In this document: positions 1-9,365 of the stretch, piece after piece
How positions within the stretch are numbered: the stretch's first letter is position 1
Layout of the letters: every line of letters starts with the position of its first letter
Assembly: GCF_902506165.1 (NCBI RefSeq)
Contig: NZ_LR733817.1
Coordinates: 2,573,408-2,637,407, forward strand
Length of the DNA: 64,000 nucleotides
DNA from: Bosea sp. 29B
Lineage (GTDB): Bacteria; Pseudomonadota; Alphaproteobacteria; Rhizobiales; Beijerinckiaceae
Reading direction: 5' to 3'
The notes under the pieces: generated by a model
What the model saw: the letters and a program-made list of their open reading frames with translations, nothing else
Databases searched by the model: none
What the model was told of the DNA's origin: nothing
Translations under genes and position numbers: made by a program

Positions 1-1
1 C

Positions 2-847
2 CTGCTGATCACCATTGCCGCCCCGGCAATCCTCCAGCGGGTCGCCAGCCCCGCCCAGCGCGATATCGTCATGGCGCTGTGGAGCTGCTTCATGCCGACC
101 GGCATCGCGCTCGCCATGCTCGCGGGCCTCTGGCTCAGCGACTGGCGCATGATCTGGCAGGTCACCGGTGCGCTCGCGGTCGTCGCGATCGTCCTGACCG
201 TGCTGACGGTGCCGAACACCAGCGGCGGTACGCGGCCATCCTGGGCGGCTCTTGCCGGCGATGCCTGCGCGGTCCTGAGCGCGCGCGGGCCAGTGCTGCT
301 GGGCTTTACCTTCGCGCTCTACGCGCTGATGTTCTTCGCCCTGTTCAATTTCCTGCCGGTGCTGCTGATGCAGCGCATGGAGGTCTCGCTCGCGACGGCC
401 GGCCTGCTCGGCGCCCTCGCCAGTGCGGTGAACATCATCGGCAATCTCACTGCGGGCCTGTTGCTCGCGCGCGGCGCCTCGCGCGTCGGCCTGATCGTGT
501 CCGCGAGCCTCGTCATGGGGCTGTCGGCCATCGGCATCTTCCTCGGCCTCTTGCCGGATTCCGCCACCTTCCTGCTTTGCGTCCTGTTTTCGATGGTCGG
601 CGGGATCATTCCTGCGACCCTGCTGTCGTCTGCGCCGGTGCTGGCGCCGGCGGCCGGGTTGACGCCTGTCGTCATCGGCCTGCTGATGCAGGGGAGCAAT
701 CTTGGCCAGGTTGTCGGGCCCGTCGCCATCGGTAGCGTCATCGAAGCGTTCGGTTGGCCTTCGGCGGCCGGGCTCGTCGGCGGTGCGGCCGTGATCGCCA
801 TCCTGACCGCGCTCGGCCTGCGCGGTGCGCCTGGGCGGAAGGTCTAA
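2..847 (+). CDS. MFS transporter, C-terminal part (cut by window edge)
   Basis: The reading frame is open from the first bases of the window, so the gene starts upstream. About 281 residues are visible. They contain repeated hydrophobic stretches separated by short loops with basic residues, as in the second half of a 12-helix major facilitator transporter. The substrate cannot be told from this part. The final codons overlap the stop end of bluB on the other strand by 4 bp, a tail-to-tail arrangement. Family membership is judged from helix pattern and glycine/alanine-rich composition, not from a diagnostic motif. Confidence 0.75.
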   Translation: MLITIAAPAILQRVASPAQRDIVMALWSCFMPTGIALAMLAGLWLSDWRMIWQVTGALAVVAIVLTVLTVPNTSGGTRPSWAALAGDACAVLSARGPVLLGFTFALYALMFFALFNFLPVLLMQRMEVSLATAGLLGALASAVNIIGNLTAGLLLARGASRVGLIVSASLVMGLSAIGIFLGLLPDSATFLLCVLFSMVGGIIPATLLSSAPVLAPAAGLTPVVIGLLMQGSNLGQVVGPVAIGSVIEAFGWPSAAGLVGGAAVIAILTALGLRGAPGRKV

Positions 848-1476
848 TCGCGTTCCGTGAGTCGCTGGTCGCGTTCCCAGCCGGCGCGGACGAGCTCCGG
901 CACGTCGTTCTCCTCCTCGGGGTAACCGAGGCAGAGATAGCCGATCAGTTTCCACTCCGGCGGGGCGCCGGTGATGGCGGTGATCTCGGCGGGAGCGAGG
1001 ATCGAGACCCAGCCGAGGCCGAGCCCATGGGCGCGGGCGGCGAGCCAGAACTGCGTGATCGCCGCTACAACCGAATAATCCAGCATCTCCGGCATGGTCC
1101 GGCGGCCGAGGCCATGACCCTGCGCGGTGCCATGGTCGCAGAATACCGCGAACTGCACCGGCGCCTCGCGCAGGCCTTCGAGCTTGAGGCGGGCATAGAG
1201 CGCTGCGCGCTCGCCCTCATACTCGGCCAGCGCATCGGCATTGCAGCGGGAAAAGCTCGCCTGGACCGCGGCGCGCTGCTCGGGATCGTCCACCCGCAGC
1301 CAGCGCCAGGGCTGCGAATGGCCGACTGAGGGCGCGAGCTGCATCAGATCGAGCAGCTTCGCCAGCAGCTCCTCCGACACCGGCTCGCGCCGGAAGCGCC
1401 TGATATCGCGGCGCCAGGCGATGAGCTCGCCGAGCTTGTCGCGGAAGTCGTCATCGAAGACGGGCGGCGAACTCAC
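844..1476 (-). CDS. bluB: 5,6-dimethylbenzimidazole synthase BluB
   Basis: BluB is a flavin-destroying, oxygen-dependent nitroreductase-like enzyme that converts FMNH2 into 5,6-dimethylbenzimidazole, the lower ligand of cobalamin. The 210-residue protein has the family landmarks: an N-terminal WRRDIRRFR segment for FMN phosphate contact, LAPSVGHSQPWRW in the first third, and a C-terminal GLGWVSI...LIGYLCLGYP block. Its length is usual for the family. The ATG overlaps the cobB stop by 4 bp, making it the last gene of the cobL-cobE-cobM-cobB-bluB run. This fits its role in completing the nucleotide loop. Confidence 0.95.
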   Translation of the reverse strand: MSSPPVFDDDFRDKLGELIAWRRDIRRFRREPVSEELLAKLLDLMQLAPSVGHSQPWRWLRVDDPEQRAAVQASFSRCNADALAEYEGERAALYARLKLEGLREAPVQFAVFCDHGTAQGHGLGRRTMPEMLDYSVVAAITQFWLAARAHGLGLGWVSILAPAEITAITGAPPEWKLIGYLCLGYPEEENDVPELVRAGWERDQRLTERD

Positions 1477-2798
1477 GCCCCCTCCCGCACCGCGATGGCG
1501 TGGAAGAAGGAGCCCGAGACGAGGCCGCGACGGCTGCCGGCGGGTGCTGGCGGCGAGCCATGTGGGTCGGTGACCACCGCGAAGGCCGGGTCCTCGCCTT
1601 GCGAGATCACGGTCGCATAGTGGAATTCGTGGCCGCTGAGGCGATCGCCGGCGCGGCCGAGCGGCCCGTTAGTGGCGAGCACCGCATTGCGATAGCCGAG
1701 ATTCATCTTGCGCCTGGCGAAGCTGGTCTCGACCGAGAGCAGACCGGCCATGGCGTGGCTGACCCCATCGGCGTCGATCAGGCTCTTGCCCAGCACCATG
1801 TAGCCGCCGCACTCGCCATGGACCGGGCGGGTGCGGGCGAAATCGCGTAAGCCGTCGAGAAAGCGCGAGGCGCCAGCGAGCCGGCCGGCATGCAGCTCGG
1901 GATAGCCGCCCGGCAGCCAGCAGGCGTCGCAACCTTCCGGTGGCGGCTCGTTCGCGAGCGGTGAGAAGGGAATGAGCTCGGTTCCTTGCGAGCGCCAGCC
2001 GGCCTCGACATGCGGGTAGACGAAGCTGAAGGCGGGGTCGCGGGCGATGGCGAGGCGCTTGGCCGGTGCCGGCAATGGCGCGGTATGACGCGTGGAAGCC
2101 GGCAAAGCGGTCGCGCCGGCAACAGCGATGACTGCGTCGAGATCGACAGCTGCCGCGACGGCCTCGGCGAGCGCATCGAGCCGCTGGCGCAGGTCCTCGG
2201 TCTCACCGGCCTGGACGAGGCCGAGATGGCGCTCGGGCAGGATCAGGCTCGCCTCGCGCGGCAGCGCGCCGAACACAGGCAGGCCGATCTTCTCCATGCC
2301 GGCAGCGGCAAGCCGCCGATGGCGCTCGCTCGCGACCTTGTTGAGGATCACGCCGGCGACCCGGATGCGCTTGTCGTAGAGCATGCAGCCGAGCGCGACC
2401 GCTCCCGCCGATTGCGCCTGGCCGGAGACGTCGATGACCAGCACCACCGGCCAGCCGAGCAACGCTGCGATGTCGGCGCCCGTGCCGGTATGGCCATCGG
2501 GGCCGGGCACGCCGTCGAACAGCCCCATCGAGCCTTCGGCGACAATAATGTCTGCCGCTCCGGCCGCCTCATTGGCGATCTGGCCGAGCAGCGCATTCGG
2601 CATCGCATAGCTGTCGAGATTGGCGCTGGGAGCGCCGGTCGCGGCGGCGTGGAAGGCGGGATCGATATAATCCGGCCCGCATTTCAGCCCACGCACCTTG
2701 AGGCCGCGCTGGGACAGTGCCCGCTGCAGGCCGAGCGTGATCGTGGTCTTGCCGGAGCCGGAACGTGGCGCGGCGATGAGCAGGCCCTTGGCCGTCAT
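1473..2798 (-). CDS. cobB: Hydrogenobyrinic acid a,c-diamide synthase CobB
   Basis: CobB is an ATP- and glutamine-dependent amidotransferase that amidates the a and c side chains of the corrin ring. The 441-residue protein begins with a P-loop-like dethiobiotin-synthetase fold (PRSGSGKTT at about residues 11-19). It ends in a class I glutaminase-like domain with the nucleophile in [11 protein letters not shown], near residue 330. An acidic DYIDP motif follows the N-terminal strand. Its start overlaps the cobM stop by 4 bp and its stop overlaps bluB by 4 bp, so it is translationally coupled on both sides. Confidence 0.95.
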   Translation of the reverse strand: MTAKGLLIAAPRSGSGKTTITLGLQRALSQRGLKVRGLKCGPDYIDPAFHAAATGAPSANLDSYAMPNALLGQIANEAAGAADIIVAEGSMGLFDGVPGPDGHTGTGADIAALLGWPVVLVIDVSGQAQSAGAVALGCMLYDKRIRVAGVILNKVASERHRRLAAAGMEKIGLPVFGALPREASLILPERHLGLVQAGETEDLRQRLDALAEAVAAAVDLDAVIAVAGATALPASTRHTAPLPAPAKRLAIARDPAFSFVYPHVEAGWRSQGTELIPFSPLANEPPPEGCDACWLPGGYPELHAGRLAGASRFLDGLRDFARTRPVHGECGGYMVLGKSLIDADGVSHAMAGLLSVETSFARRKMNLGYRNAVLATNGPLGRAGDRLSGHEFHYATVISQGEDPAFAVVTDPHGSPPAPAGSRRGLVSGSFFHAIAVREGA

Positions 2799-3562
2799 TC
2801 CTGGCCTCCACGCGGCCGGAAGCGGCGATCATAGCCGGTGGAATAGAGCGCGCTCTCGGAAAAATCCTCGGCCGCCAGCGCCGGGCCGACCAGGATCAGC
2901 GCGGTGCGCTCGAGTTCCGCCGCCCTGACCTGACCAGCGATATCGGCAAGCCGCCCGCGCAGGATGCGTTCCTCGGGCCAGGAGGCGCGGAAGACGATCG
3001 CGACCGGGCAGTCCGCGCCATAGAAGGGCGTCAGCTCGTCCACCACCTGCTCGATCACGTGGATCGAGAGATGGATGGCGAGCGTCGCACCTGATGCCGC
3101 GAAAGTCGCGAGCTTCTCGGTGTCCGGCATGGCCGAGGCGCGGCCGGAGGTCCGCGTCAGCACCAGCGACTGTGCGACGCCGGGCAGGGTCAGTTCCCGC
3201 TTGAGCGCGGCGGCAGCAGCGGCGAAGGCCGGCACGCCTGGTGTGATCTCGTAGGGGATGCCGAGTGCTTCGAGCCGGCGCATCTGCTCGCCGGTCGCGC
3301 TCCAGATCGAGATGTCGCCGGAATGCAGCCGGGCAATGTCCTTGCCCTCGGCATGGGCCGCCTCGATTTCCGCAATGATCGCGTCGAGGTCGAGCGGAGC
3401 GGTGTCGACGATGCGCGCGCCGGGCGGGCACCAGCCGAGCATCGCCCTGGGGATCAGCGAGCCCGCATAGAGGCAGACCGGGCAGGCGCCGATCAAGTTG
3501 CGTCCGCGCAAGGTGATGAGATCGACCGCGCCGGGCCCGGCACCGATGAAATGGACGGTCAC
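2795..3562 (-). CDS. cobM: Precorrin-4 C(11)-methyltransferase CobM
   Basis: CobM is an SAM-dependent methyltransferase that methylates C-11 in the aerobic corrin pathway. The chosen start is GTG at 3562, giving 255 residues and beginning directly at the first strand ([13 protein letters not shown]). The frame is open further upstream but would run through cobE. Family motifs are the N-terminal GAGPG loop and [11 protein letters not shown] near residue 80. The GTG overlaps the cobE stop by 4 bp (GTGA), the same coupling used throughout this operon. Confidence 0.93.
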   Translation of the reverse strand: MTVHFIGAGPGAVDLITLRGRNLIGACPVCLYAGSLIPRAMLGWCPPGARIVDTAPLDLDAIIAEIEAAHAEGKDIARLHSGDISIWSATGEQMRRLEALGIPYEITPGVPAFAAAAAALKRELTLPGVAQSLVLTRTSGRASAMPDTEKLATFAASGATLAIHLSIHVIEQVVDELTPFYGADCPVAIVFRASWPEERILRGRLADIAGQVRAAELERTALILVGPALAAEDFSESALYSTGYDRRFRPRGGQE

Positions 3563-3945
3563 GCGGCGCTCCTGGCGAGCGCGCAGGTGACGCGGGCGGT
3601 GGCGATGCGCGGCTGGATCAGGATGGCGCCGGGGCCGGCTGCGGCCAGCGCGGCGGCCTCCGCCACCGAGCCAACGCCGTAGAGCCCGGAAATCCGGGTC
3701 GAGCGCGTGGCGCAAGCGGCTTCGAAGCCGGCGAGCGCTTCGTCCGGGATGGCGATGAGCGTGAGGTTGTGCGCCTGCGCGACGGCGGTTAGCCCCGGCT
3801 CGTCGTGGCGCGAGGCAAGGGTGGCGAGGCGCTTGATCGCATCCACTGGCAGGTTGGCTGCGGCCAGCGTCTGCGTCAGGCAGGCCTCGATATCAGCCTC
3901 CGATGTTCCGGGGCGCAGGCCAATGCCGGCGGTGATGCCGCTCAC
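3559..3945 (-). CDS. cobE: Cobalamin biosynthesis protein CobE (CbiG C-terminal type)
   Basis: This small protein (128 residues from GTG 3945; 134 from ATG 3963) matches the CbiG C-terminal/CobE family. It has an opening GIGLRPGTS motif, a central [13 protein letters not shown] segment, and the [19 protein letters not shown] block near the C-terminus. Its exact role in the aerobic route is not settled; family work suggests corrin binding or handling. The GTG start overlaps the cobL stop by 4 bp, matching the cobM junction, so I prefer it over the upstream ATG. It sits between cobL and cobM. Confidence 0.85.
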   Translation of the reverse strand: MSGITAGIGLRPGTSEADIEACLTQTLAAANLPVDAIKRLATLASRHDEPGLTAVAQAHNLTLIAIPDEALAGFEAACATRSTRISGLYGVGSVAEAAALAAAGPGAILIQPRIATARVTCALARSAA

Positions 3946-5192
3946 GGCTTCACCACGCGCCATTGCGTCACCGCCATCGCGGCGCGCCAGCCATGCATCG
4001 TCCCGATCGGGTCGAGATGCGAAACGCCGATGCGGCGCAGATTCCCACCATGGACCGAGAACAGCGCGGCGAGCCTGGCTTCGCCTTCGATCGTCACCGC
4101 GTTCGCCACCAGCCGCCCGCGCGGCTTCAGCGCCGCGAAGGCGGCTTCGAAGACGCCGGGATCGGTCAGCCCACCGCCGATGAAGACGGCGTCCGGCGAG
4201 GCTTTTCCGGCGAAGCTCTCGGGCGCCTTGCCCTCGACCACCTCGAGCGGCGGCGCGCCGAGGGCGAGCCGGTTGCGGGCGATGCGGGCGGCGCGCTCCG
4301 GCCGCTCCTCGAAGGCGATGGCGCGGTTGTGGCGGTGGCGCAGGCTCCATTCGATGCCGATCGAGCCCGAGCCGGCGCCGATATCCCAGAGCAATTCGCC
4401 GGCGCGCGGTGCCAGCGCCGACAGCGTGATCGCCCGGATATCGGCCTTGGTGAGCTGGCCGTCATGCTCGAACCAGTCGTCCGAGAGCCCCGTCGCCAGC
4501 GGCAATATGCGGGCGTCACGGCTGGCGACCACCTCGATCGCCAGCAAATTGAGCGGCACGATGCCGTCGAGCGCGAAGCTGTCGGCGCGGGTCTCACGGA
4601 TACGCTCGTTCGGGCCGCCGATCGTTTCCAGTACGGTGATCGTGCTTTCGCCGAAGCCGCGGGCGCTCATCAATTGGGCCACGGCGAGCGGCGTCGAATC
4701 GTCCCAGGACAGCGCCAGAACCCGCGCGCCCGGCTGGAGAAAAGGGATGATCCTCTGAAGGGCACGGCCATGCAGCGAGACCAGCCCGCATTCCTCCTGC
4801 GGCCAGCGCATGCGCGTGCAGGCCATCGAGAAGGAGGAGAGCTGCGGAATGACGCGCATCTCCGCCGCCGGCACCGCCTTGGTCAGCCCGGCGCCGATGC
4901 CGTAATGGAACGGATCGCTGGTCGCGAGCACGCAGACATTGCGGCCCTTTTCGGCCAGAATCGCCGGCAGCGCATTGCGGAAAGGCTGCGGCCAGGGCCT
5001 GGCTTCACCGGGCACGTCGCCGATCAATTTGAGATGTCGCTCGCCGCCGAAGACGATCTCGGCGCTCTCCAGCGCAGCCAGCGCCTCGGCGCAGAGGCCG
5101 GCGCGGCCATCCTCGCCGAGCCCGACCAGCGAAAGCCAGGGGCCGGGCGGCGTGCTCGACAGCGTGGCGGTTTCAGGCGAAAACTGTTCCAT
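3942..5192 (-). CDS. cobL: Precorrin-6Y C(5,15)-methyltransferase (decarboxylating) CobL
   Basis: CobL is a bifunctional enzyme of about 416 residues. The N-terminal half is a CbiE-type tetrapyrrole methylase (GLGEDG near residue 20, SDPFHYGIGAGL near residue 95). The C-terminal half is a CbiT-type Rossmann methyltransferase/decarboxylase (DIGAGSGSIGIEW near residue 270). It methylates C-5 and C-15 and decarboxylates the acetate on C-12. I chose ATG 5192, whose bases overlap the divergent cobK ATG at 5191. Upstream in-frame ATGs (to 5216) would run further into cobK. It opens the cobL-E-M-B-bluB run. Confidence 0.93.
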   Translation of the reverse strand: MEQFSPETATLSSTPPGPWLSLVGLGEDGRAGLCAEALAALESAEIVFGGERHLKLIGDVPGEARPWPQPFRNALPAILAEKGRNVCVLATSDPFHYGIGAGLTKAVPAAEMRVIPQLSSFSMACTRMRWPQEECGLVSLHGRALQRIIPFLQPGARVLALSWDDSTPLAVAQLMSARGFGESTITVLETIGGPNERIRETRADSFALDGIVPLNLLAIEVVASRDARILPLATGLSDDWFEHDGQLTKADIRAITLSALAPRAGELLWDIGAGSGSIGIEWSLRHRHNRAIAFEERPERAARIARNRLALGAPPLEVVEGKAPESFAGKASPDAVFIGGGLTDPGVFEAAFAALKPRGRLVANAVTIEGEARLAALFSVHGGNLRRIGVSHLDPIGTMHGWRAAMAVTQWRVVKP

Positions 5193-5952
5193 GACGGTCC
5201 TCATCCTCGGCGGCACCAGCGAAGCGGCTGCGCTCGATCAGCTCCTGGCTGAACAGGCACCCGAAATTCGCGCCGTGATCTCGCTCGCAGGCCATACCTC
5301 CGACCCGCGCCCTCTGTCCTTGCCAACCCGCACCGGCGGTTTCGGTGGCATTGCCGGCCTCCGGCAATATCTCCTCGACGAGGGCGTCGTCGCCGTCATC
5401 GACGCGACCCACCCCTTCGCCGCGATCATGCCCTATCATGCGCAAGCTGCCTGCAAGGCGGAAGGCGTGCCACTGCTGGCGATCCGGCGTGAAAGCTGGA
5501 AGCCGCAGGACGGCGATCGCTGGAAGTGCGTGCCCGACATCGATGCTGCCGTCGAGGCGCTCGGCGACGAGCCGCGCCGGGTCTTCCTGACCATCGGCCG
5601 GCTCGAATTGCCGCATGTCTTCGCCGCCCCGCAGCACCATTACCTGATCCGCGTGATCGAGCCCGTCAGCGACCTGCCGTTGCCGCACGCCAAGGTGCTG
5701 CAGCAGCGCGGGCCCTTCGAGGCGGAGGCCGAGGAGAGACTGATGCGGGAAGAGGGCATCGAGATCCTCGTCAGCAAGAATGCTGGCGGGCCGATGACCC
5801 TCGGCAAGCTTGTCGCGGCGCGACGGCTCGGACTTCCGGTGGTGATGGTCGAGCGGCCGCCCAAGCCCGATGTCGAGACCGTCGAGCATATCGATCAGGT
5901 CCTGCCCTGGCTGGTGACGCAAGGGCTCTTCGTCACCGAGCGCGGCGTATAG
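5191..5952 (+). CDS. cobK: Precorrin-6A reductase CobK
   Basis: CobK is an NADPH-dependent reductase that converts precorrin-6A to precorrin-6B. The 253-residue protein starts with the typical ILGGTSEA nucleotide-binding turn. It also carries the family blocks VIDATHPFAA (about residue 68), FLTIGRLEL (about 132), and SKNAGG with a downstream VMVERPP near the C-terminus. It is the only plus-strand gene inside the minus-strand cobalamin run. Its ATG overlaps the divergent cobL ATG (shared CATG), and its last 58 bp overlap the end of cobJ. No intergenic promoter is possible on its 5' side. Confidence 0.93.
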   Translation: MTVLILGGTSEAAALDQLLAEQAPEIRAVISLAGHTSDPRPLSLPTRTGGFGGIAGLRQYLLDEGVVAVIDATHPFAAIMPYHAQAACKAEGVPLLAIRRESWKPQDGDRWKCVPDIDAAVEALGDEPRRVFLTIGRLELPHVFAAPQHHYLIRVIEPVSDLPLPHAKVLQQRGPFEAEAEERLMREEGIEILVSKNAGGPMTLGKLVAARRLGLPVVMVERPPKPDVETVEHIDQVLPWLVTQGLFVTERGV

Positions 5953-6686
5953 ACGATCGGGCTCTCGCCTTCGCGGGCGATCAGCCGCGTCGCGCTGGCG
6001 CCGATCATCACCAAGGTCGCCATGTCCGCGGTCTCTGCTGCCGCAATGGCCCCTGCCAGCGTCAGGATGCGCAAGCTCTCGTCTGGCCGCCCGACAGCCC
6101 GGGCGAAGATCACCGGCGTCTCGGCCGCGCGGATCGTCGCCGCCAGCTCCAGCGCCTTGCCGAGCTGCCAGGGCCGCGCCTTCGAGATCGGATTGTAGAG
6201 GCAGATCACGAAATCAGCCGATAGCGCCGCGGTGAGCCGCGCCGTGACGACGTCCCAGGGCTTGAGGTTGTCGGAGAGCGAGATCGCGCAGAAATCGCCG
6301 CCGAGCGGTGCACCGGCCTTGGCCGCTGCGGCAAGCATGGCGGTGATTCCCGGCTCGACATTGATCTGAAGTTTGCGCCAGTCCGGCTCGCCCGCTTCCA
6401 GAGCCTCGAACACCGCCGCGGCCATGGCGAAGACGCCGGGATCGCCGCCGGAGACGACCGCGACGGCCTTGCCCTCGGCGGCCAGCATCAGCGCGTGCCG
6501 GGCGCGCTCGACCTCGACGCGATTGTCCGAGGCGTGCTTGGTCTGGCCGGCGTGAGCCGGCACACGGTCGAGATAGGGGCCGTAGCCGACGAGATCGCTG
6601 GCAGCCTCGAGCGCGGCCAGCGCCGACGGCGTGAGATAGCGCGCCTCGCCCGGGCCAAGGCCGATGATGGCGAGCGAACCGCTCAC
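5895..6686 (-). CDS. cobJ: Precorrin-3B C(17)-methyltransferase CobJ
   Basis: CobJ is an SAM-dependent methyltransferase that carries out C-17 methylation and ring contraction in the aerobic pathway. The 263-residue protein shows GLGPGEARYLTPSA at the N-terminus, VVSGGDPGVFAMA near residue 80, and a central VEPGITAM segment. A LYNPISKARPWQL block lies near residue 165. All are characteristic of CobJ/CbiH. The start overlaps the cobI stop by 4 bp. The last 58 bp overlap cobK tail-to-tail, so the C-terminal 18 or so residues are coded opposite the cobK C-terminus. Confidence 0.93.
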   Translation of the reverse strand: MSGSLAIIGLGPGEARYLTPSALAALEAASDLVGYGPYLDRVPAHAGQTKHASDNRVEVERARHALMLAAEGKAVAVVSGGDPGVFAMAAAVFEALEAGEPDWRKLQINVEPGITAMLAAAAKAGAPLGGDFCAISLSDNLKPWDVVTARLTAALSADFVICLYNPISKARPWQLGKALELAATIRAAETPVIFARAVGRPDESLRILTLAGAIAAAETADMATLVMIGASATRLIAREGESPIVYTPRSVTKSPCVTSQGRT

Positions 6687-7435
6687 AGCCGCCGCCCCTC
6701 GCCGGGAACGAGGATCATCGAGAAATAGGGCGCCTCGTCGTCAGGCTTCTCGGTGAGCCGCGTCACCACCTGCCCGGCCATGGTGGCGCGCTCGACATAG
6801 ATGGCGCGGTTGATCAGCCCGGCTGCCTGGAGTGCGCGGCGCACCTTGGGCAGGTTGCGGCCGAGCTTCATGATCACGGCCGCGTCGGTGTCGGCGAGGC
6901 GGCGCGTCAGTTCGCCCTCGGCGAGCGTGCCCGGCACCACCGTCATCACATCGTCGCCCCAGCTGATCGGGGCGTCGGCGCGAGCCCAGGCCCCGGCCAT
7001 GCCGGTGACGCCCGGCACGACCTCGGTCGGGAAGCGCTGGGCGAGGCGGCGCCACAGATGCATGAAGGAGCCGTAGAAGAACGGGTCGCCATCGCAGAGC
7101 ACGGCGATGCTGCGGCCTTCAGCCATCTCGCCGGCAAGCTGCTCGGCCGCCTCGTCATAGAAGGCGGCGATCGGGCCGATATAACCCTCGTCCTCGACCG
7201 GCACCTCGATCGTCACCGGGAAGGCGAGCTCGATCTCGCGGGCCGGATCCGGTGCGATGATGGCATCGGCGGTGATGCGGGCATTGCCGCGCCGGCCGCG
7301 CTTGCAGAAGTGCACGAGCCGGTCGGCCTTCAGGATGATGTCGCGGGCGCGCACCGTCATGTAGTCGGGGTCGCCGGGGCCGAGGCCGACGCCGTAGAGC
7401 AGAGTGCGGGGTGCCTCAACGCTCACGCCGCTCAT
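6683..7435 (-). CDS. cobI: Precorrin-2 C(20)-methyltransferase CobI
   Basis: CobI uses SAM to methylate precorrin-2 at C-20. From ATG 7435 it has 250 residues. It opens with LLYGVGLGPGDPDYMTVRA, then LCDGDPFFYGSFMHLW near residue 105 and EVVPGVTGMAGAWARA near residue 130, the classical CobI/CbiL pattern. The open frame extends upstream into cobH. ATG 7435 overlaps the cobH stop by 4 bp (ATGA), which fixes the start. Its stop overlaps cobJ by 4 bp. Confidence 0.93.
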   Translation of the reverse strand: MSGVSVEAPRTLLYGVGLGPGDPDYMTVRARDIILKADRLVHFCKRGRRGNARITADAIIAPDPAREIELAFPVTIEVPVEDEGYIGPIAAFYDEAAEQLAGEMAEGRSIAVLCDGDPFFYGSFMHLWRRLAQRFPTEVVPGVTGMAGAWARADAPISWGDDVMTVVPGTLAEGELTRRLADTDAAVIMKLGRNLPKVRRALQAAGLINRAIYVERATMAGQVVTRLTEKPDDEAPYFSMILVPGEGRRL

Positions 7436-8070
7436 TCCTTCACCTGCGCCAGCGCGTTGACGGCCGCCGCCGCCATGGCCGAGCCGCCACGCCGGCCGTG
7501 CACGACGAGGAAGGGGACGCGCCCGTCCTGCGCCAGCGCTTCCTTCGATTCCGCCGCGCCGACGAAGCCGACGGGGATGCCGATCACCGCCGCCGGCATC
7601 GGTGCGCCTTCGTCGAGCATGTCGAGCAGGCGGAACAGCGAGGTCGGCGCGTTGCCGATGACGACGACGGAGCCTTCGAGATGCGGACGCCACAGCTCCA
7701 TCGCCGCGGCCGAGCGCGTCGTGCCCATCTCCTCAGCGAGCTTCGGCACGGAAGCGTCAGGCAGCGTGCAGATCACTTCGTTCTTCGCGGGCAGGCGCGC
7801 ACGGGTGACGCCGTCGGCGACCATGCGGGCGTCGCAGAGGATCGGCGCGCCCTTCGCCAACGCCGTCTCGGCGGCCTCGGCGAAATCAGGCGACATCGCC
7901 ACGTCTTTGGGCAGGTCGGTCATGCCGCAGGCATGGATCATGCGGACGACAACGCGCTCGGCCGTGCCGGAAAAGCGCGACAGGTCGGATTCGACCCGGA
8001 TGATGGCGAAGGAGCGCTCGTAGATCGCGGCCCCGTCGCGGATATAGGCGTGACGCGTGCTCAAACTCAA
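7432..8070 (-). CDS. cobH: Precorrin-8X methylmutase CobH
   Basis: CobH moves the methyl group from C-11 to C-12 to give hydrogenobyrinic acid. The 212-residue length is typical. The motif MIHACGMTD near residue 45 contains the histidine known to be catalytic in CobH/CbiC. Further family blocks are ILCDARMVADGV near residue 75, VVIGNAPTSLFRLL near residue 138, and PVGFVGAAESKEAL near residue 165. The 4-bp overlaps with cobG upstream and cobI downstream indicate one transcript with coupled translation. Confidence 0.95.
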   Translation of the reverse strand: MSLSTRHAYIRDGAAIYERSFAIIRVESDLSRFSGTAERVVVRMIHACGMTDLPKDVAMSPDFAEAAETALAKGAPILCDARMVADGVTRARLPAKNEVICTLPDASVPKLAEEMGTTRSAAAMELWRPHLEGSVVVIGNAPTSLFRLLDMLDEGAPMPAAVIGIPVGFVGAAESKEALAQDGRVPFLVVHGRRGGSAMAAAAVNALAQVKE

Positions 8071-9365
8071 AAGACCTGTTTCTGATGGCGCACCGTTTCC
8101 AGGCGCGCGCGGATGTCCTGACCCGGTTCGAGCCGGCGCACAAGTTCCGTCAGCGAAAGATGGGCGATGGCGGTGTCGCTGGTGCCGCCATCGATGATCA
8201 CGTCATAGCGCCCGTCGCGGCCGACCAGAGTGAGATCGGCGCGACCGGGGTGGGCACAGGACTTGGCGCAGCCGGAGACGTGGAGGCTGAGGCCATCGGC
8301 AAGAAGTGGGGAAAGCGTGCTTGCTAGCAACATAGCATCGGCCAGCGTCGGCACTTCGCCGCGCGCGCAAGCAGGGGCCCCGGTGCAGGCCGAGACCGCA
8401 AGGCGCGGATCGTCCGCTTCGATGATAAGGCCTTCGTTCCGAAGCGCTCCGGTTAGGGAGTTCGCTCCATCAGCCGAGAGGCCGCAGAAGGCGAAACCAC
8501 GCCAAGGCGACACTCTGATTTCATGAATGCCGGCATCACCGGCGAGTTTGCTCAGATGGCGCAAGCCAGCGGCACCCGTTCGGCCGAAGGGCAATCCCGC
8601 GAGTATGGCGACCCTATTGTCCCGCTCGGCGACGAGGCCGGCGCATGCTGGCCTCGGTCGGGAGGCCGGGGCAGGCATCGATCCGAGCCCGGACGATGTC
8701 GCCAGCAGTGTCAGGTCATCAGACGAAAGATCGCGCATGCGGCGGACCTTTCCGAAGCTCGCCCTGCTCGCGGCAACGAAGCCGTCGAGCAAGTGAACCG
8801 CCAACGCCGCCGCTTCATGCGGCGCAACCGGGCCGAACCAGAGCTCACCCGGCAGACCCAGCGTGACCACGCCTCCCGAGATCGCAAGCAGCCTGAGATC
8901 GGCGGCAAAACCATCGAGTGCCAGCGCACCGCCGCCATCCACGACGATCGAGAATTTCGCCGTCAGGCCGACGATGCCGCGCCCGGCACGCTCGACCGCC
9001 TCCGCCAGCGCGGCCGCGTCGAGCAGTTCGCCAGCCGCCCGGCCGGCGAGCGGCGAGGTCAGCACCAGCCGGCTCGGGCCATCGCCCTCGGCTTCGTCGA
9101 CGAGGCCCGCTGTCAGCAGGTCGTCGACCAGCGCCGGATGCGCCTCCTCGCGAATGCCGCGTAGCTGCAGATTGCCACGCCCGGAAATCTCGATCTGGCC
9201 ATTGCCGTGCCGGCTCGCCAACTCGGCGACATAAGCGAGCTGGTCCGGCGTCAGGACATTGCGCGGCGGATGCAGGCGTACCAGCAAGCCATCGCCGGTC
9301 AGCATCGGCCGCAAGGTGCCGGGGCACCAGCCGCGCCGCATCGTCTCGCGGGCGGGGGCGCTCAT
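8067..9365 (-). CDS. cobG: Precorrin-3B synthase CobG
   Basis: CobG is the oxygen-dependent iron-sulfur monooxygenase that hydroxylates C-20 and forms the gamma-lactone. It marks this as the aerobic B12 route. The 432-residue protein has a sulfite/nitrite reductase-like architecture. It has an N-terminal half-domain with IEISGRGNLQLRG (about residue 57) and C-terminal [4Fe-4S] ligands in ACTGAPACARGE (about residue 345) and HVSGCAKSCAHPG (about residue 380). It lies between cobN and cobH with 4-bp overlaps on both sides. Confidence 0.93.
   Translation of the reverse strand: MSAPARETMRRGWCPGTLRPMLTGDGLLVRLHPPRNVLTPDQLAYVAELASRHGNGQIEISGRGNLQLRGIREEAHPALVDDLLTAGLVDEAEGDGPSRLVLTSPLAGRAAGELLDAAALAEAVERAGRGIVGLTAKFSIVVDGGGALALDGFAADLRLLAISGGVVTLGLPGELWFGPVAPHEAAALAVHLLDGFVAASRASFGKVRRMRDLSSDDLTLLATSSGLGSMPAPASRPRPACAGLVAERDNRVAILAGLPFGRTGAAGLRHLSKLAGDAGIHEIRVSPWRGFAFCGLSADGANSLTGALRNEGLIIEADDPRLAVSACTGAPACARGEVPTLADAMLLASTLSPLLADGLSLHVSGCAKSCAHPGRADLTLVGRDGRYDVIIDGGTSDTAIAHLSLTELVRRLEPGQDIRARLETVRHQKQVF

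Noticed and set aside
4939..5190. Earlier cobK start at 4939 (337 residues)
   Set aside because: The extra part is antisense to cobL and has no similarity to CobK. The ILGGTSEA motif begins right after ATG 5191.
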